Made by a program: the position numbers and the translations under genes
From: JAAZAI01 sp050942875
GTDB lineage: Bacteria; Verrucomicrobiota; Kiritimatiellia; RFP12; UBA3636
Reading direction: 5' to 3'
Length of the DNA: 10,437 nt
NCBI GenBank assembly: GCA_050942875.1
Contig: JBMNOD010000105.1
Location: 1 to 10,437, forward strand
The notes under the pieces: model-generated
Seen by the model: the letters and a program-made list of their open reading frames with translations, nothing else
Database searches by the model: none
What the model was told of the DNA's origin: nothing
Part shown: positions 1 through 7,194 of the stretch, piece by piece
Numbering within the stretch: the stretch's first letter is position 1
How the letters are laid out: the number at the start of each line of letters is the position of its first letter

Positions 1-33
1 TCTGTTGTTTACCCGAATTATAGAACACTTCTT

Positions 34-76
34 TCCGTCATGGAAGGACAAACGCCTTCCATGACGGATTTTCTTT
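34..76 (+). terminator. Rho-independent terminator of a gene off the left edge
   Basis: A perfect 14-bp stem (34-47 pairing with 55-68, arm TCCGTCATGGAAGG) encloses a 7-base loop and is followed on the plus strand by TTTTCTTT. On the minus strand the hairpin is followed by purines, so termination fits plus-strand transcripts only. It therefore probably ends a plus-strand gene left of the window, converging on the rmuC operon. The first 33 bases are too short to identify that gene. Confidence 0.8.
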
Positions 77-174
77 CGTTTCAACTCCTTGCCGCGCAAC
101 AATGTGCGGAATTGGGACAGGCTCTAGAATACGCCATGACGCGACCGAGCGTCAAGGCATGAGTGCAACGGGTG
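77..174. other. Short intergenic stretch with one imperfect hairpin
   Basis: No gene is seen between the terminator and repeat copy A. The only structure is an imperfect hairpin at 133-158: GCCATGACGC pairs with GCGTCAAGGC through one A-A mismatch around a 6-base loop. It has no T tract, so I do not call it a terminator. Confidence 0.4.
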
Positions 175-251
175 CAATCGGCCAGTCGCCGAGGTTGGTC
201 TCGGAACGCTTGCCGCCCAGCCTCGAACCCGCCCCGCCGCCCGCCCGATTG
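175..251 (+). repeat. 77-bp dispersed element with inverted ends, copy A
   Basis: The element starts with CAATCGG (175-181) and ends with the reverse complement CCGATTG (245-251). The same 77-bp unit, without indels, recurs at 9074-9150; by hand alignment 69 of 77 positions match. An internal hairpin (CCGAGG at 189-194 against TCTCGG at 199-204, loop TTGG) is kept in both copies. This copy ends 12 bases beyond the rmuC stop, so rmuC transcripts would read through it in reverse orientation. It has no room for a transposase, so a non-autonomous REP- or MITE-like element is the natural guess. Confidence 0.75.
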
Positions 252-263
252 AGTCGCGAGTCG

Positions 264-1571
264 CTAGTCAGTCTGTCGCTTTGTCGCAAACTCCAAAGTC
301 GACTGGCCCCTGGCGACTGCCGACTCGGCGCTCACATCCTCGACGGCACGAAGGTGGCGCTCGATGGCGCGGGAACGGACGCCGGCGCTTTCGATGTCCT
401 TGCTCGCCAGATCGAGCCGGCTCTTCGTCCGCTCCAACACGTCGCCGAAGCGGCTGAACTCTTCGCGCACCGTGCCCAGCAGCTCCCAGATCTCGCTCGT
501 GCGGCGCTCCACCGCGAGACTGCGGAAGCCCATCTGCAAACTGCCCAGAAAGGCCGAGAGGGTCGTGGGGCCGGTGATCGTCACGCGGAACTCGCGCTGG
601 ATCGACTCGAAAAGCCCCGTAATCCTCAGCACCTCCGCATACAACCCCTCGAAGGGCAAAAACAAGATTGCAAAATCAGTCGTATACGGCGGATCGACAT
701 ACTTCGCCCGGATGTCGCGCGCAAAGGCGCGGATGCTCTGCTCCAGCGCCTTGCGGGCGCGTTCAACGGCGACCACATCGCCCGTTTCGCCGGCGTCCAA
801 AAGCGCTTCGTAGCTCTGGGTGGGGAACTTGGCGTCGATGGGCAGCCAGAGGAAGCCTTCATCATCGTTCTTGTCCGGGAGCCGGACGGCAAACTCGACG
901 CGGTCGTCGCCGCCCCGCTTCGTCTTGACGTTTTCGCCGTACTGCCCAGGGGCAAGCATCTGCTCCAGCAACGCCGCAAGCTGGCATTCGCCCAGCACCC
1001 CCTTGGTCTTCACGTTTGAAAGCACTTTCTTCAAGTCGCCGACGCCCGTGGCGAGCACCTGCATTTCGCCAAGACCCTGCTGGACGCGCTCGAGGCGTTC
1101 GCTGACGAGCTTGAACGATTCGCCAAGGCGCGTCTCAAGCGTGTGGTGGAGCTTTTCGTCGACCGTCTCGCGCATTTTCTCAAGCTTTGAGCTGTTGTCC
1201 GCCTGAATCGCCTGCAGCCGACGATCGACGCCTTCGCGCATCGCCTCAAGACGGGTTTCCGTCCGGGTCGTCAGGTCTTCCTGCTTCTGCAGCATCGCAT
1301 CAAGGCGCTGGCCTTGTGCCGCGCCGAAATCGCCGAGCGCGCGCGCCAGTTCGTCGCGGTCGTCCTTGGCCATGCGCGCGGACTCGAGCCGGATGCGGCC
1401 GAGCTCGTCGCGGAGCCAGGCCCGATCGCGCTCCAAGTCCTGCTCCAGGCGAACGAGCCGAAGCCAGATGCGTCCGTCCGCGCTGAACGAGCGCAGCAGC
1501 AGCGCCGCCGCGAGCAACACCAAAAGGCCGATCAGGCCCGGCACGATCCAGGGCATCCAAAGCTCAAGCAT
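264..1571 (-). CDS. rmuC: RmuC family DNA recombination protein
   Basis: This 435-residue protein has the usual RmuC architecture. An N-terminal membrane anchor spans about residues 8-28 (IVPGLIGLLVLLAAALLL), followed by a long charged coiled-coil region (about 40-185) and the conserved nuclease-like RmuC core (about 190-400). Recognisable core motifs are KGVLGE near 189-195, LPIDAKFP at 243-250, DFAILFLPFEGLYAEV at 299-314 and TITGPTTLSAFL at 331-342. RmuC proteins limit recombination between inverted repeats and other aberrant recombination events; the biochemistry is not settled. Its ATG overlaps the last 8 bases of murG, implying translational coupling; only a weak GGAG lies upstream. Oddity: the last ~22 residues (about 414-435) look like translated intergenic repeat sequence, see findings. 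Confidence 0.93.
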   Translation of the reverse strand: MLELWMPWIVPGLIGLLVLLAAALLLRSFSADGRIWLRLVRLEQDLERDRAWLRDELGRIRLESARMAKDDRDELARALGDFGAAQGQRLDAMLQKQEDLTTRTETRLEAMREGVDRRLQAIQADNSSKLEKMRETVDEKLHHTLETRLGESFKLVSERLERVQQGLGEMQVLATGVGDLKKVLSNVKTKGVLGECQLAALLEQMLAPGQYGENVKTKRGGDDRVEFAVRLPDKNDDEGFLWLPIDAKFPTQSYEALLDAGETGDVVAVERARKALEQSIRAFARDIRAKYVDPPYTTDFAILFLPFEGLYAEVLRITGLFESIQREFRVTITGPTTLSAFLGSLQMGFRSLAVERRTSEIWELLGTVREEFSRFGDVLERTKSRLDLASKDIESAGVRSRAIERHLRAVEDVSAESAVARGQSTLEFATKRQTD

Positions 1572-2664
1572 GGGCGGGCGTCTCCGATGCGCCTTTCGCG
1601 CAAGCGATCACGACGCGCGCCAGGGCGTCGGCGGCGTCTGGGCGGGCCCGTGCGAGGAGCGTCTCGCGCATTGCGGCGCGCGCGGCTTCATCGCCCCGGA
1701 TGCGTCGTATCACAGCGGCGACCGCCTCCGGCGTGGCCGTGTCCTGCGCCATCATTTCACATGCGCCGAGCGCCTGCATCGCCTTCGCATTGGCGGTCTG
1801 ATGGTCGTTGGCGAGCTTCGGCAAGGGAATCAGCAGCGCCGGGACGCCACAGAGACAAAGTTCAAAGCAGGACGCCGCGCCGGCGCGCGAAATGCAGAAA
1901 TCGGCGGCGGCATACAGTGCGCCCATGCGCTCCGAAAAACCGATGACTTCGACGGGGATGTTGCGAACGGTCGCGTAGGCCGCCTTCACCGCGTCCTCGT
2001 TGCCGCGGCCGGCCAAATGGATGACGCGCAAGGCGGCGGCCTGCTCCGGCTCGGAATCGAGAATCGCCACGGCGCCGGCCACGGCCTGGTTGACGGCTCG
2101 CGAACCTTGGCTGCCGCCCATGACGAGCACGGTGAAGCGGGAAGGATCGGCAAACTCGCCTGGCGCCGCTCCAACGATGCCGGGACGGACCGGCAGCCCC
2201 GTGTTCTCGACCGCGACGGATTGGGGCAAACGGCGCGCCGCATCGTCGAAGGCGATGCAGGCCTTGACCGCCAGACGGCTCAGCGCGGACACCGCCTTGC
2301 CGGGAATGGCGTTCGCCTCGTGCAGCACGACGGGGGTGCGCAGCAGTCGCGCGGCAAGCACGGGCGGGAACGACGTGTAGGAACCCATCCCCAGCAGCAC
2401 GGCTGGACGAAAGCGGCGCAACACCGCAACGCTCGCAAAGCAGGCGCGAACCATCAAAAAGAACGAGGCGGGGCGACGCCAGCTCAAACGGGGAATCGCC
2501 ACGCGAAGCACCTCGCCCCTCCACCCCGCCGGCGCCTCGCCTTCCACGTTGCGACCGGAGAGCAGGAGTGCAACCTCGTGCCCCTTCGCCTGCATCGCCA
2601 AGGCGGCCGCGACGCCGGGAAAGACGTGTCCGCCTGTTCCGCCGCAAGTGACGACGATGCGCAT
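1564..2664 (-). CDS. murG: MurG, UDP-GlcNAc:lipid I N-acetylglucosaminyltransferase
   Basis: This GT28 enzyme transfers GlcNAc from UDP-GlcNAc to lipid I, giving lipid II, on the inner face of the cytoplasmic membrane. The 366 residues cover the full family length. Visible motifs are the first glycine loop GGTGGHVFPG (8-17), GMGSYTSFP (92-100), HEANAIPGKA (115-124, equivalent to the HEQN motif), the third glycine loop VMGGSQGSRAVN (181-192), SRAGAASCFEL (259-269) carrying the acidic residue that contacts UDP-GlcNAc in the family, and NDHQTANA (286-293). The frame is open further upstream to 3003, but the ATG at 2664 is right: it places the glycine loop at the usual N-terminal distance and has GAGG six bases upstream. 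One base separates it from the plsC-like stop, and its own end overlaps rmuC. Confidence 0.95.
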   Translation of the reverse strand: MRIVVTCGGTGGHVFPGVAAALAMQAKGHEVALLLSGRNVEGEAPAGWRGEVLRVAIPRLSWRRPASFFLMVRACFASVAVLRRFRPAVLLGMGSYTSFPPVLAARLLRTPVVLHEANAIPGKAVSALSRLAVKACIAFDDAARRLPQSVAVENTGLPVRPGIVGAAPGEFADPSRFTVLVMGGSQGSRAVNQAVAGAVAILDSEPEQAAALRVIHLAGRGNEDAVKAAYATVRNIPVEVIGFSERMGALYAAADFCISRAGAASCFELCLCGVPALLIPLPKLANDHQTANAKAMQALGACEMMAQDTATPEAVAAVIRRIRGDEAARAAMRETLLARARPDAADALARVVIACAKGASETPAHA

Positions 2665-2665
2665 G

Positions 2666-3532
2666 TCAAGCCTCGGATGTTGAAGCGGATTTCGAGTCTG
2701 CCGGCGAATCCACCAACAATTTTCGACCGTCGAGCTTCTCCCACTCCGCCAGCTTGTCGACGATGAACTCCACGCTTCGCCGCTGGATTTCGGCTTGGCC
2801 AAGATCGGGCGGCAGGATGGGGCCGCAGGCGATTCGAACCGGGCTTTGGGGATGGATGGTCGAGCCCAGGTCGCGATGCTTCTTTCCAATGCGGAGGAAG
2901 TCGGTGCACACCGCGATCGGCACGACCGGCGCTTTTGCATGAAGGGCAAGTTTCGTGCCGAGCGTGTTGAACGTCGCCGGATCAAACTGGCGATAACGCG
3001 CACCTTGGGGGAATATCAGCGCGGAACGCCCCGCGTGGATGCCTTCGGCCCCTTCCCTCATCACCTTGCGAAGATCCTCGATTGGATTCTTGCGCAGGAT
3101 GCGGATCGGGTAAACCGCCCGAATCACGGAGCCAAAGAGGGGATAGTGGGCCAGCGACTCCTTGAGAACGATGTTCAGGCCGGGCCAGGTCATCAGGAGC
3201 GGTGGCAGCATGTACGTCTCGAGGGAGCTGACGTGGTTGGAGACCCACACGACGTTCTGGCGAAGATCGGAGATTTCTTGAAAGCCTTCGATTTCGATGT
3301 AGCCGCCGAGCCGTTCCACGAGACGGTACACGTAAAAGCCGAATTCAGACCATTTCTCCTCCATGAAGCGAGGACGCTTCGAGTGGAAGTAGCCGCGCAC
3401 GAAGATCGGCCCCATGGACAGCCCGAAAAGCGGTGTGGCGAGAAACGACGGGAGAGGATGGCGCCGAATGCCCCGAGGCGAGGCGTAATGCCCGGTCTCC
3501 CGGAGCTGGGCCTGGAACGACTGCGCGTTCAT
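2666..3532 (-). CDS. PlsC-like lysophospholipid/1-acylglycerol-3-phosphate acyltransferase
   Basis: The 288-residue protein belongs to the LPLAT/PlsC acyltransferase superfamily, which moves acyl groups onto glycerol-3-phosphate derivatives or other lipid acceptors at the cytoplasmic membrane. Block I reads SNHVSSLE (98-105): the catalytic His100 is present, but the family's HX4D aspartate is Glu105. Block III reads FPQGAR (174-179) where FPEGTR is usual. Block IV, VVPIAV (203-208), is normal. A weakly hydrophobic N-terminal segment (about 29-45) may associate with the membrane. The start is supported by a strong ribosome binding site directly upstream. It lies 16 bases after the lipoprotein gene and 1 base before murG. 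The acceptor (lyso-PA, ornithine lipid, lipid A or another) cannot be told from sequence. Loss of activity is possible, but the fold is complete. Confidence 0.85.
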   Translation of the reverse strand: MNAQSFQAQLRETGHYASPRGIRRHPLPSFLATPLFGLSMGPIFVRGYFHSKRPRFMEEKWSEFGFYVYRLVERLGGYIEIEGFQEISDLRQNVVWVSNHVSSLETYMLPPLLMTWPGLNIVLKESLAHYPLFGSVIRAVYPIRILRKNPIEDLRKVMREGAEGIHAGRSALIFPQGARYRQFDPATFNTLGTKLALHAKAPVVPIAVCTDFLRIGKKHRDLGSTIHPQSPVRIACGPILPPDLGQAEIQRRSVEFIVDKLAEWEKLDGRKLLVDSPADSKSASTSEA

Positions 3533-3542
3533 CTCCCCTCCT
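3533..3542 (-). promoter_or_regulatory. Strong ribosome binding site of the PlsC-like gene
   Basis: On the minus strand AGGAGGGGAG runs directly into the ATG at 3532. It lies in the 16-base gap after the lipoprotein stop, so the acyltransferase can initiate independently of its upstream neighbour. It is by far the best Shine-Dalgarno sequence in the window. Confidence 0.75.
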
Positions 3543-3548
3543 GTTTCG

Positions 3549-4187
3549 CTAGCGCGACCACGTTCCGGTGATCACGTTGGAGCGCTTTTTCCCATCGGCA
3601 TGCACAATGACGAAGGCCGCTTGGCACGGATTTGGCACGCCGGCCAGCGACCAGCCCTCGTAGCCGTGGTAAATGTTTTCGAAATCGCGGGACTTTCGGC
3701 TCGAGGAAATCCAGTCGAACTTGCCGCCGACCCAGGAGCCATCCGCCTTCTGCACGAAAAGGCAAGCCAAAGCGCCGATCTGTCCGCTGGAGAATCCCCA
3801 AGCCGACAAATCGCGATCATATCGAAATGACAAACCATTCTTCGAAAGGCTCAACCCCGAGATGTTCACGCCGGAATGAGAAGCGCCGCCGCCCTTGAAG
3901 CCTCCATAGCTCCATTTCAAGGAACCAAACGGCACGGCGTCGGCGGAACCGTCCACGCCGGGAACACCGGCATCATGGACTGCGGGCGGATTTTCAGCCG
4001 GCGCGTCCTGTTGCGCGTCCTGCTGCGCGTCCTGCTGCGCATGTGCCGCATCTGAACCGCCGACGCCATTCCAGGAAACACCGGGCGTGGTGTCGGCGTT
4101 TTCGCAACCGACGGTCAAGGCGCCGAAAATGCAAATGGCGGCGATGGGAGAAAAGCTGGCGAGTTGGATCTTTGTTTTTCTGGTCAT
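3549..4187 (-). CDS. Probable secreted lipoprotein of unknown function
   Basis: I do not recognise the family. From the ATG at 4187 the protein has 212 residues: a basic N-terminus (MTRKTK), a hydrophobic stretch to about 24 and LTVGC with Cys28, a lipobox-like site with Thr at -3, which is slightly off consensus. A low-complexity linker (about 29-85) holds three tandem DAQQ units (the third is written QQDA-P) and is rich in Ala, Pro and Asp. A compact C-terminal domain (about 88-212) is rich in Gly, Ser and aromatics, with two cysteines (142 and 188) that could pair outside the cytoplasm; phrases include GGKFDWISSSRKSRDFENI in pieces and AFVIVHADGKKR. The frame is open to 4412, but upstream residues lack signal character and would cover the candidate promoter. 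First gene of the probable operon with the PlsC-like gene, murG and rmuC; no clear Shine-Dalgarno. Confidence 0.7.
   Translation of the reverse strand: MTRKTKIQLASFSPIAAICIFGALTVGCENADTTPGVSWNGVGGSDAAHAQQDAQQDAQQDAPAENPPAVHDAGVPGVDGSADAVPFGSLKWSYGGFKGGGASHSGVNISGLSLSKNGLSFRYDRDLSAWGFSSGQIGALACLFVQKADGSWVGGKFDWISSSRKSRDFENIYHGYEGWSLAGVPNPCQAAFVIVHADGKKRSNVITGTWSR
4003..4038. repeat. Three tandem 12-bp units inside the lipoprotein linker
   Basis: GCGTCCTGTTGC followed by two identical GCGTCCTGCTGC units. Read on the minus strand each unit encodes Q-Q-D-A, producing the hydrophilic spacer between lipid anchor and domain. The unit is a multiple of three, so copy-number slippage would change spacer length without shifting the frame. 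Confidence 0.85.
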
Positions 4188-4290
4188 TCGCGTTCGAAGG
4201 GGTGATAAGGTTTGTTGGGAGCAATTCCCGTTGGACGGATGACGACCCCTGGCTTGCGCCAGCAGTCCTCGGTTGACATCATTGCCTACG

Positions 4291-4320
4291 ATTGTAAGCA
4301 AAAACGAGCGATAAAAGCAA
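4291..4320 (-). promoter_or_regulatory. Candidate sigma70-type promoter for the lipoprotein-plsC-murG-rmuC operon
   Basis: On the minus strand a TTGCTT -35-like box (4320-4315) and a TACAAT -10-like box (4296-4291) are 18 bases apart. Transcription would begin near 4284, giving a leader of roughly 97 bases before the ATG at 4187. It lies in the 243-base gap between the GH4 gene and the lipoprotein gene, the largest gap upstream of this operon. No operator or riboswitch is evident in the leader. Confidence 0.4.
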
Positions 4321-4430
4321 GCTTCGACATCGAAAAATTCAAGACCATTTTCAAGGCAAGCGGGTTTCAAGTCCGCGCAACCCATTGGCGCGCAATGCTT
4401 AAACCCCGTCACGGCCTCTACGCCAAGCCG

Positions 4431-5783
4431 CTACTGGAACTTCGGCAGCAGCTCGCCATGCTCTTCGATCAACGCATCGCACATCGCGACGATCTCGTCG
4501 AGGCTCAGCTCGGCGGCGGCGTGCGGATCAAGCATCGCAGCATGGTAGATGTGCTCGCGCTTGCGCGTGAGCGCCGCTTCGATCGTCGCCAGATGCACAT
4601 TGATGTTCGTCATGTTCAACGCCGCGCACTGCACCGGCAGCGCGCCGACATACGTGCCCTGGACGCCGTTTGAATCGACGAGGCAAGGCACTTCGACCAC
4701 GGCGTCCGCAGGGAGATTGGGAATCAGGCCGCGGTTGAGCACGTTGCCGCCGATCTGGTACGGCACGTCCGTGACGATCGCCTCCATGATGCCCGAGCCG
4801 TACTCGTGCGAGCGCTTGTGCGTGAGATTGGGGTTCTCGCAAATCTCCTTGTACTGGCGCTTCCAGCTCTCGATCTGGTGGATGCAGCGGCGGGGATACT
4901 CGTCGAGCGGAATGTTGTACTCGTCGATGAGCTTCGGATATTTCGACTTGATCCAGTACGGCATGTACTCGGCATTGTGCTCGCTCGACTCCGTGACGTA
5001 GTAGCCGAACTTGCGCATGATCTCAAGACGGACCATGTTCCCGCTCTTCTTCTTCACATCCTTCTGCTTGCGCCAGGCATCGAGCTTCTCGAAGGCGGCC
5101 TCCTTCAGCTCGGGGTAAAGATCGCGCCCGTCCATCGTGACCTCCAGCAGCCAGCCCATGTGGTTGATGCCGGCGACCTTCTGGCGGAGTCCGGCGCGCT
5201 CGCCCTCGCCCCTGTAGAGCCCCAGGGTGTCGAGAAGGCTCGTGGCGCAGCACTGCACCGAGTGGCAGAGCCCCACGGTCTTGACGGCCGTGCCCCGCAG
5301 CATCGCGCCCGTCAGCATGGACATCGGATTCGTGTAGTTCAGCAGCCAGGCGTTCGGGCAGACCTTCTCCATCTCGGCGCCGAAGTCCATCATCACCGGA
5401 ATCGTGCGCAGCGCGCGGAAGATGCCGCCGATGCCCAGCGTGTCCGCAATCGTCTGACGCAACCCGAAGCGCTTGGGCACCTCGAAGTCCGTGATCGTGG
5501 CGGGATCGTAGCCGCCGACCTGGATGGCGTTGACCACGAAGTCCGCACCTTTCAGCGCCTTCTTGCGATTCGGCACCCCAAGGCAGGTCTTGATCTTGGC
5601 ACGGTTGTCGTTGATGTTCCGGTTGAGCGTGCGGAGCATCAGCTCGGACTCCTTCAGTCGCGTTTCGTCAATGTCGTAAAGCGCGAGCTCGGAATCCTTG
5701 AGCGGTTCGCGGCACATCACGTCTCCCAACACGTTCTTGGCGAAAACGGTGCTGCCTGCACCCATGAATGCGATTTTAGGCAT
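4431..5783 (-). CDS. GH4 family glycosidase (alpha-galactosidase/alpha-glucosidase type, MelA-like)
   Basis: The 450-residue protein is a complete GH4 hydrolase. This family cleaves glycosides by NAD-assisted oxidation at C3, elimination and re-addition of water, needing NAD(H) and a divalent metal, usually Mn2+. The N-terminal Rossmann motif reads KIAFMGAGSTVFAKNVLGD (3-21). YTNPMS (150-155), GLCHSVQ (171-177, Cys173 and His174) and INHMGW (206-211, His208) supply the expected metal and substrate residues, and SSEHNAEYMPY (266-276) is typical of the MelA/AglA branch. Cys and His as metal ligands are known in that branch. The exact sugar, alpha or beta linkage and phosphorylation state of the substrate cannot be settled here. 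No signal peptide, so cytoplasmic. It is downstream of the oxidoreductase by 85 bases and probably co-transcribed; the Shine-Dalgarno is weak. Confidence 0.88.
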   Translation of the reverse strand: MPKIAFMGAGSTVFAKNVLGDVMCREPLKDSELALYDIDETRLKESELMLRTLNRNINDNRAKIKTCLGVPNRKKALKGADFVVNAIQVGGYDPATITDFEVPKRFGLRQTIADTLGIGGIFRALRTIPVMMDFGAEMEKVCPNAWLLNYTNPMSMLTGAMLRGTAVKTVGLCHSVQCCATSLLDTLGLYRGEGERAGLRQKVAGINHMGWLLEVTMDGRDLYPELKEAAFEKLDAWRKQKDVKKKSGNMVRLEIMRKFGYYVTESSEHNAEYMPYWIKSKYPKLIDEYNIPLDEYPRRCIHQIESWKRQYKEICENPNLTHKRSHEYGSGIMEAIVTDVPYQIGGNVLNRGLIPNLPADAVVEVPCLVDSNGVQGTYVGALPVQCAALNMTNINVHLATIEAALTRKREHIYHAAMLDPHAAAELSLDEIVAMCDALIEEHGELLPKFQ

Positions 5784-5811
5784 AATGCTGGTCTTTCGTT
5801 GGTTTGCGGTT

Positions 5812-5828
5812 CCGCGCCTCGGGCGCGG
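5812..5828. other. GC-rich hairpin between the oxidoreductase and GH4 genes
   Basis: CCGCGCC pairs perfectly with GGCGCGG around a 3-base TCG loop, inside the 85-base gap of this operon. On the minus strand it is followed by AACCGCAAACC rather than a T tract, so it is not a standard terminator. It could act as an mRNA-stabilising or processing element, lowering or separating expression of the two genes; this is inference. Confidence 0.55.
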
Positions 5829-5868
5829 CTGTTTTGAAATTCGTTTGCGAGCGCCAAGGTGCCCTTCC

Positions 5869-6927
5869 CTACTCGAAGTCGACCGCCTGCTGGCGCTCGG
5901 ACGATGCGAAGATCGCTTCCATCAGCTTCATCACGCGCATCACCTGGTCGTGCTTGACGATGATCTCGGCCTTGCCTTCGATCGTCCCCAGGACGTTGCG
6001 GTAGAAGTCGCGGATGTCGCTTTTCACCACCGGCAGCGGCTGCGTGTGGATCGTGTCGTTCGTGCGCGGCGCCATCGTCTTCGTGAGGCCGGCGGCCGTG
6101 CGAATGGGCACGGCGTCGTTCTTGCTCCAGTCGGTGATGCGCACCATCTCGCCCGACAGGCTCCAGTCGCGGATGACGGCCGTGCCGTCCCGCCCCAGCA
6201 TGTACCAGCGCGGGAGCGAAACGAAGTTGCTCGTACCGACCTCAAGCAAGGCATGCACGCCGCTCTCGAACGTCAGCTCGGCGTAGAAGCCATCGTCGAC
6301 AAGCTCGTTGGTGATGTGGGTCACCGAGGCATAGACCTTCTTGACCTTGCCGGGGACGAGCAGCAGCATCTGGTCGATCGTGTGAACCCCCCAGTCAAGA
6401 ACCATGCCGCCGCCACGCTCCTTCTCCTGGCGCCAGTCGCCGGGAATGCCGCGGGAGCCGTGGACACGCGACTCGATGCGAAACACCTCGCCCAGCAACC
6501 CCTCGTCGAAAATCTTCTTCATCGTGAGGTAGTCCTCGTCCCACCGGCGATTCTGGTGGACGACGAAAAGCCGGTTGGCCTTCTTCGAGGCGTCGATCAT
6601 CTTCTGAAGCTCGATCGACGAAAGGGCGACGGGCTTCTCGCAAACGACGTGCTTGCCAGCCTCCAACGAACGCACGACGATGTCCAGATGGGAATCGTTC
6701 GGCGTCGCGCAGAGGACGATGTCGACCTTCGGATCGGCCAGCACGGCCTCGAAGCTCTCGTAGGGGGCGATTCCATGATCCTTTGCGAACTGCTGGCGAG
6801 ACGCCTTGATGTCGAAAGATCCGCAAACTTGCAAGTTGTCAATGCGTTCGATCGTTTCACGGTGCCAATTGCCCATGCCACCGAGACCGACGATCGCCAG
6901 ATTGTATTGTCGAGACGCTGTTTTCAT
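5869..6927 (-). CDS. Gfo/Idh/MocA family NAD(P)-dependent oxidoreductase
   Basis: The protein has the standard two-domain layout of this family: an N-terminal Rossmann domain (about 8-125) with the dinucleotide motif GLGGMG (14-19) and the conserved CEKPVA (96-101, Lys98 central to catalysis), then a C-terminal substrate and dimerisation domain with DWGVHTID (178-185, His182 the usual proton-transfer position). Members oxidise or reduce hydroxyls of sugars, cyclitols and sugar acids. No Tat-type signal is present, so it is cytoplasmic. I chose the ATG at 6927 (352 residues). The alternative ATG at 6936 would add MAS, but the best Shine-Dalgarno, AGGA at 6939-6936, overlaps that codon and is 8 bases from the ATG at 6927. 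It leads a probable two-gene operon with the GH4 enzyme. Its substrate is unknown. Confidence 0.9.
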   Translation of the reverse strand: MKTASRQYNLAIVGLGGMGNWHRETIERIDNLQVCGSFDIKASRQQFAKDHGIAPYESFEAVLADPKVDIVLCATPNDSHLDIVVRSLEAGKHVVCEKPVALSSIELQKMIDASKKANRLFVVHQNRRWDEDYLTMKKIFDEGLLGEVFRIESRVHGSRGIPGDWRQEKERGGGMVLDWGVHTIDQMLLLVPGKVKKVYASVTHITNELVDDGFYAELTFESGVHALLEVGTSNFVSLPRWYMLGRDGTAVIRDWSLSGEMVRITDWSKNDAVPIRTAAGLTKTMAPRTNDTIHTQPLPVVKSDIRDFYRNVLGTIEGKAEIIVKHDQVMRVMKLMEAIFASSERQQAVDFE

Positions 6928-7009
6928 TGATGCCATCCTGTCGGGCTGATCAAAACTGACCTTCGCCCGTTCAATGCTTCATGATGAGGAAGAAAAGGAA
7001 ATGCAAGCC

Positions 7010-7039
7010 ATTCTACCGCATTTGCCCTGTCGGTATCAA
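7010..7039 (-). promoter_or_regulatory. Probable sigma70-type promoter of the oxidoreductase-GH4 operon
   Basis: On the minus strand TTGATA (7039-7034) and TAGAAT (7015-7010) each match five of six consensus bases and are 18 bases apart. Initiation near 7003 would leave about 75 leader bases before the ATG at 6927. No repressor palindrome overlapping the boxes is obvious. Confidence 0.55.
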
Positions 7040-7194
7040 GCTGAAAACCCCAGCAACCCGTGCTTGGGTGTGTGTCAGAATCGTAACCTGCTTCCTTGAG
7101 TTTCCATGAAACATGGAGGCATCCTTGATGCCAAATTCAAAACCAATGGGCATATTGGACGTGGGAGCGGCAGCCTGCCAGTCCTCACACCCCT

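Noticed and set aside
1366..2766. A 466-residue plus-strand frame opposite murG and rmuC
   Set aside because: It is arginine-rich, has no recognisable motif and lies opposite two clear genes; a shadow of GC-rich codon use.
4806..5837. A 343-residue plus-strand frame opposite the GH4 gene
   Set aside because: Rich in Ala, Leu, Arg and His without motifs; a shadow of the GH4 coding sequence.
5698..6930. A 410-residue plus-strand frame opposite the oxidoreductase
   Set aside because: It exactly mirrors a protein with intact GLGGMG, EKP and GVH motifs and shows no family signature of its own.
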